NCBI GenBank assembly: GCA_963819075.1
Contig: CAWFUP010000002.1
Span: forward strand, 744,001-808,000
Reading direction: 5' to 3'
From: CAVQBJ01 sp963819075
GTDB taxonomy: Bacteria; Actinomycetota; Thermoleophilia; Solirubrobacterales; Solirubrobacteraceae
Length of the DNA: 64,000 nucleotides
The position numbers were made by a program, and so were the translations under genes. The notes beneath the pieces were generated by a model. The model did not search any database and was not told the origin of the DNA. It saw only the letters and a list, made by a program, of their open reading frames with translations. Shown here in pieces: positions 62,294-64,000 of this stretch. Within the stretch, counting starts at the first letter, position 1. Each line of letters starts with the position of its first letter.

Positions 62294-63022
62294 ATGCCCA
62301 ATCCTGGCCCCGAGGAATCCGTTCCCGCACCCCCGCAGGACGCGCCCGCCCAGCCGACGGGCATCGTCGAGCGCCTCGTGCGCGACGACAGCGACCGCAA
62401 GCGCTTCCTGAAGGCCGTCGGCGGCGCCGGCGCCGCGAGCTTCGGCGCATTCGTGCTGGCCGCGTGCGGAAGCTCGTCGAGCTCATCGACCGCGACGAGC
62501 TCGGCGACGACCGCCGCCGCGGTCTCGCACGCTCCCGTCGCCGCCACGTCCACCGGCGACGTCGCGATCCTCAACTACGCGCTCACGCTCGAGTACCTCG
62601 AGACGCAGTTCTACAACAAGGTGATCGCCGCGAACCTGTTCAGCGGGAAGGCCGGCGCGCTGCTGAAGAGCTTCGGTGAGCAGGAGCAGACCCACGTCGA
62701 GGCGATCAAGGCGGCCGTCAGCCAGCTCGGCGGGACGCCGGTCACGCCGCCGACGGGGCACTTCCCGGTCACGAACGCGGGTGCCGTGGCCCAGCTCGCC
62801 TACACGGTCGAGAACCTCGGTGCCTCGGCCTACCTCGGCCAGGCCACCTCGATCCAGAGCAAGGCCGTGCTCGCGGCCGCGCTGTCGATCCATTCGGTCG
62901 AGGCGCGCCACGCGGCGAGCCTGGCCACGCTCGTCGGCAAGCCGATCACGCCGGACGGCGCCTTTGCCAAGCCGGCCGACATGGCGACGGTGCTGGCCGC
63001 CGTCAAGCCGTTCCTGGCCTGA
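62294..63022 (+). CDS. Ferritin-like secreted lipoprotein
   Basis: 242 aa from ATG 62294 with GGAGGTAA 6 bases before it. Residues 30-60 hold a Tat/lipoprotein-type signal ending VLAACGSSS (Cys lipobox). A ferritin-like four-helix domain follows: LNYALTLEYLETQFYNKVIA, FGEQEQTHVEAIKAAVSQLG and LSIHSVEARHAASLATLVGK with Glu/His ligands on the expected helices. Close relative of the next gene. It may bind a di-iron centre or act in stress, but its role is unknown. Confidence 0.82.
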   Translation: MPNPGPEESVPAPPQDAPAQPTGIVERLVRDDSDRKRFLKAVGGAGAASFGAFVLAACGSSSSSSTATSSATTAAAVSHAPVAATSTGDVAILNYALTLEYLETQFYNKVIAANLFSGKAGALLKSFGEQEQTHVEAIKAAVSQLGGTPVTPPTGHFPVTNAGAVAQLAYTVENLGASAYLGQATSIQSKAVLAAALSIHSVEARHAASLATLVGKPITPDGAFAKPADMATVLAAVKPFLA

Positions 63023-63079
63023 GTCGGCGCTGGCGCGCCGAGCCTCCTTTTCCCAACCCTTTCAGAGAGGAACACACAC

Positions 63080-63712
63080 ATGCTCGATCACAACACGGCC
63101 CATCCCGAGCTTGCCGGCGTCGAGGTTCACGGCATGACGCGCGGGAGCTTCATGCTCCGCGGCGCGCTCGCCGCCGGGGCGCTGTACGGCACCACCGCCG
63201 TCGCGCCGTTCGTGTCCAGCGCGCTCGCCCAGACGGACAGCACCGATGTCGACATCCTCAACTTCGCGCTGACGCTCGAATACCTCGAGGCCGCGTTCTA
63301 CGGCCAGAAGGGCAAGCAGGTCGGTCTGAGCGGTCTGGCCAAGCACTACGCCCAGGAGTTCGGTGACCAGGAGGCCGAGCACGTGGCCGCGCTGACCGCC
63401 GCCGTGAGGGCGCTCGGCGGCACCCCGGTCGCGAAGCCGACGTTCGTCTTCCCGGTGCACGACCAACCGTCGTTCCTGGCGCTCGCCTCGACGCTCGAGA
63501 ACACCGGCGTCGGCGCCTACAACGGCGCCGCGCCGATGATCTCCAGCAAGGCGGTGCTCGCTTCGGCGGGCGAGATCGTGCAGGTCGAGGCCCGCCACGC
63601 GGCCGCCATCAACCTGCTCCTCGGCGACTCGCCGACGCCCAATCTCGGCTTCGATCACGCGCTCACGAAGGCGCAGGTGCTCGCGGCGGCCGGACCGCTC
63701 ATCAAGTCCTGA
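63080..63712 (+). CDS. Ferritin-like secreted protein
   Basis: 210 aa. N-terminal signal-like part RGSFMLRGALAAGALYGTTA (twin-arginine-like, cleavage near SSALAQ). The ferritin-like domain has LNFALTLEYLEAAFYGQK, EFGDQEAEHVAALTAAVRAL and VQVEARHAAAINLLLGDSP. It has the same fold as the preceding gene but lacks the lipobox. AGAGAGGAA precedes the ATG. Together with its neighbour it forms a pair upstream of aconitase. Confidence 0.82.
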   Translation: MLDHNTAHPELAGVEVHGMTRGSFMLRGALAAGALYGTTAVAPFVSSALAQTDSTDVDILNFALTLEYLEAAFYGQKGKQVGLSGLAKHYAQEFGDQEAEHVAALTAAVRALGGTPVAKPTFVFPVHDQPSFLALASTLENTGVGAYNGAAPMISSKAVLASAGEIVQVEARHAAAINLLLGDSPTPNLGFDHALTKAQVLAAAGPLIKS

Positions 63713-63837
63713 CGGCCGGCGGCGGCCGAGACGCCGCCTCTCCGGCGTCCGTTTGGCAGGATGCAGGTGACACGGGTGCGCGCCGCCGGCCGCGGCGGCA
63801 CCCGTGCAGCGGCAATCACCGACGCCGGGAGAACTTG

Positions 63838-64000
63838 ATGTCCGAGAACAGCTTTGGCGCACGCGGGACCCTCGAGGTCGCCGGCGCGCGCCACGAGATC
63901 TTTCGTCTCGACGCGCTGCAGTCATCGTTCGACGTCGCGCGCCTGCCGTTCTCGTTGAAGGTGCTGCTCGAGAACCTGCTGCGCACCGAGGGCAACGGCT
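63838..64000 (+). CDS. acnA: Aconitate hydratase, N-terminal part (cut by window edge)
   Basis: The first 54 codons: SENSFGARGTLEVAGARHEI, then FRLDALQSSFDVARLPFSLK and VLLENLLRTEGNG. This is the standard start of AcnA/IRP1-type aconitases, which isomerise citrate to isocitrate in the TCA cycle. GGGAGA lies 7 bases before the ATG. The rest is outside the window. Confidence 0.92.
   Translation, partial: MSENSFGARGTLEVAGARHEIFRLDALQSSFDVARLPFSLKVLLENLLRTEGNG

Overview
This window is about 72% GC in most parts and reads as chromosome of a high-GC actinobacterium. A member of the Thermoleophilia/Solirubrobacterales is my best guess (inference). The hints are an F420/FMN-type PPOX protein, a pair of secreted ferritin-like proteins, an ECF-type sigma factor with a membrane tail, GTG/TTG starts, and many ATGA/GTGA gene overlaps.

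Layout. Positions 1-15527 are a surface-polysaccharide locus: four glycosyltransferase genes, then nucleotide-sugar enzymes in two converging blocks. It includes the four enzyme families needed to make a UDP-2,3-diacetamido-uronic acid type sugar, a GDP-mannose dehydratase, a second divergent dehydratase paralogue, a CDP-glucose 4,6-dehydratase and a WecG/TagA-type transferase. From 15524 to 24557 come a sigma factor fused to an anti-sigma-like zinc motif and a membrane segment, a PfkB kinase, a TetR/NTF2 divergent pair, a large membrane protein, a GNAT enzyme, a PPOX protein, a membrane metallopeptidase-like protein and a cytochrome P450.

A tRNA-Asp(GTC) gene at 24715-24788 is the insertion site of a roughly 16.2 kb integrative mobilizable element (24743-41028). 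The ends are a 46-bp perfect direct repeat of the tRNA 3' half. A tyrosine integrase (frameshifted) sits at the right end, GAGTACC repeats lie just inside both ends, and the element carries a MobF relaxase and excisionase-like proteins. Its cargo looks like a defence island. The first part is an overlapping operon of deoxypyrimidine-nucleotide proteins: a membrane-anchored DCD/dUTPase-fold protein lacking catalytic residues, a variant ThyX, and a P-loop kinase. This is followed by two stem-loops and an AvcD-type anti-phage dCTP/dCMP deaminase with a 62-aa companion. The rest is an XRE/nucleotidyltransferase pair (AbiE-like, second gene frameshifted) and a complete ABC-3C system with a nuclease-like effector. 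The deaminase-ThyX-kinase-DCD module is the strongest candidate for an undescribed system.

Right of the element are an NfeD-like/flotillin pair, DUF6578 and SnoaL-like genes, and a decayed patch (aminoglycoside phosphotransferase and GNAT pseudogenes). The patch holds a palindrome whose core resembles one at 22253. Next come a VOC protein with a UvrA-like resistance ATPase, a DUF1254 protein, AIM24 and a Ca2+/H+ antiporter. These are followed by two tandem paralogous 800-900 aa membrane proteins, a secreted parallel beta-helix protein, two ferritin-like secreted proteins and the start of aconitase.
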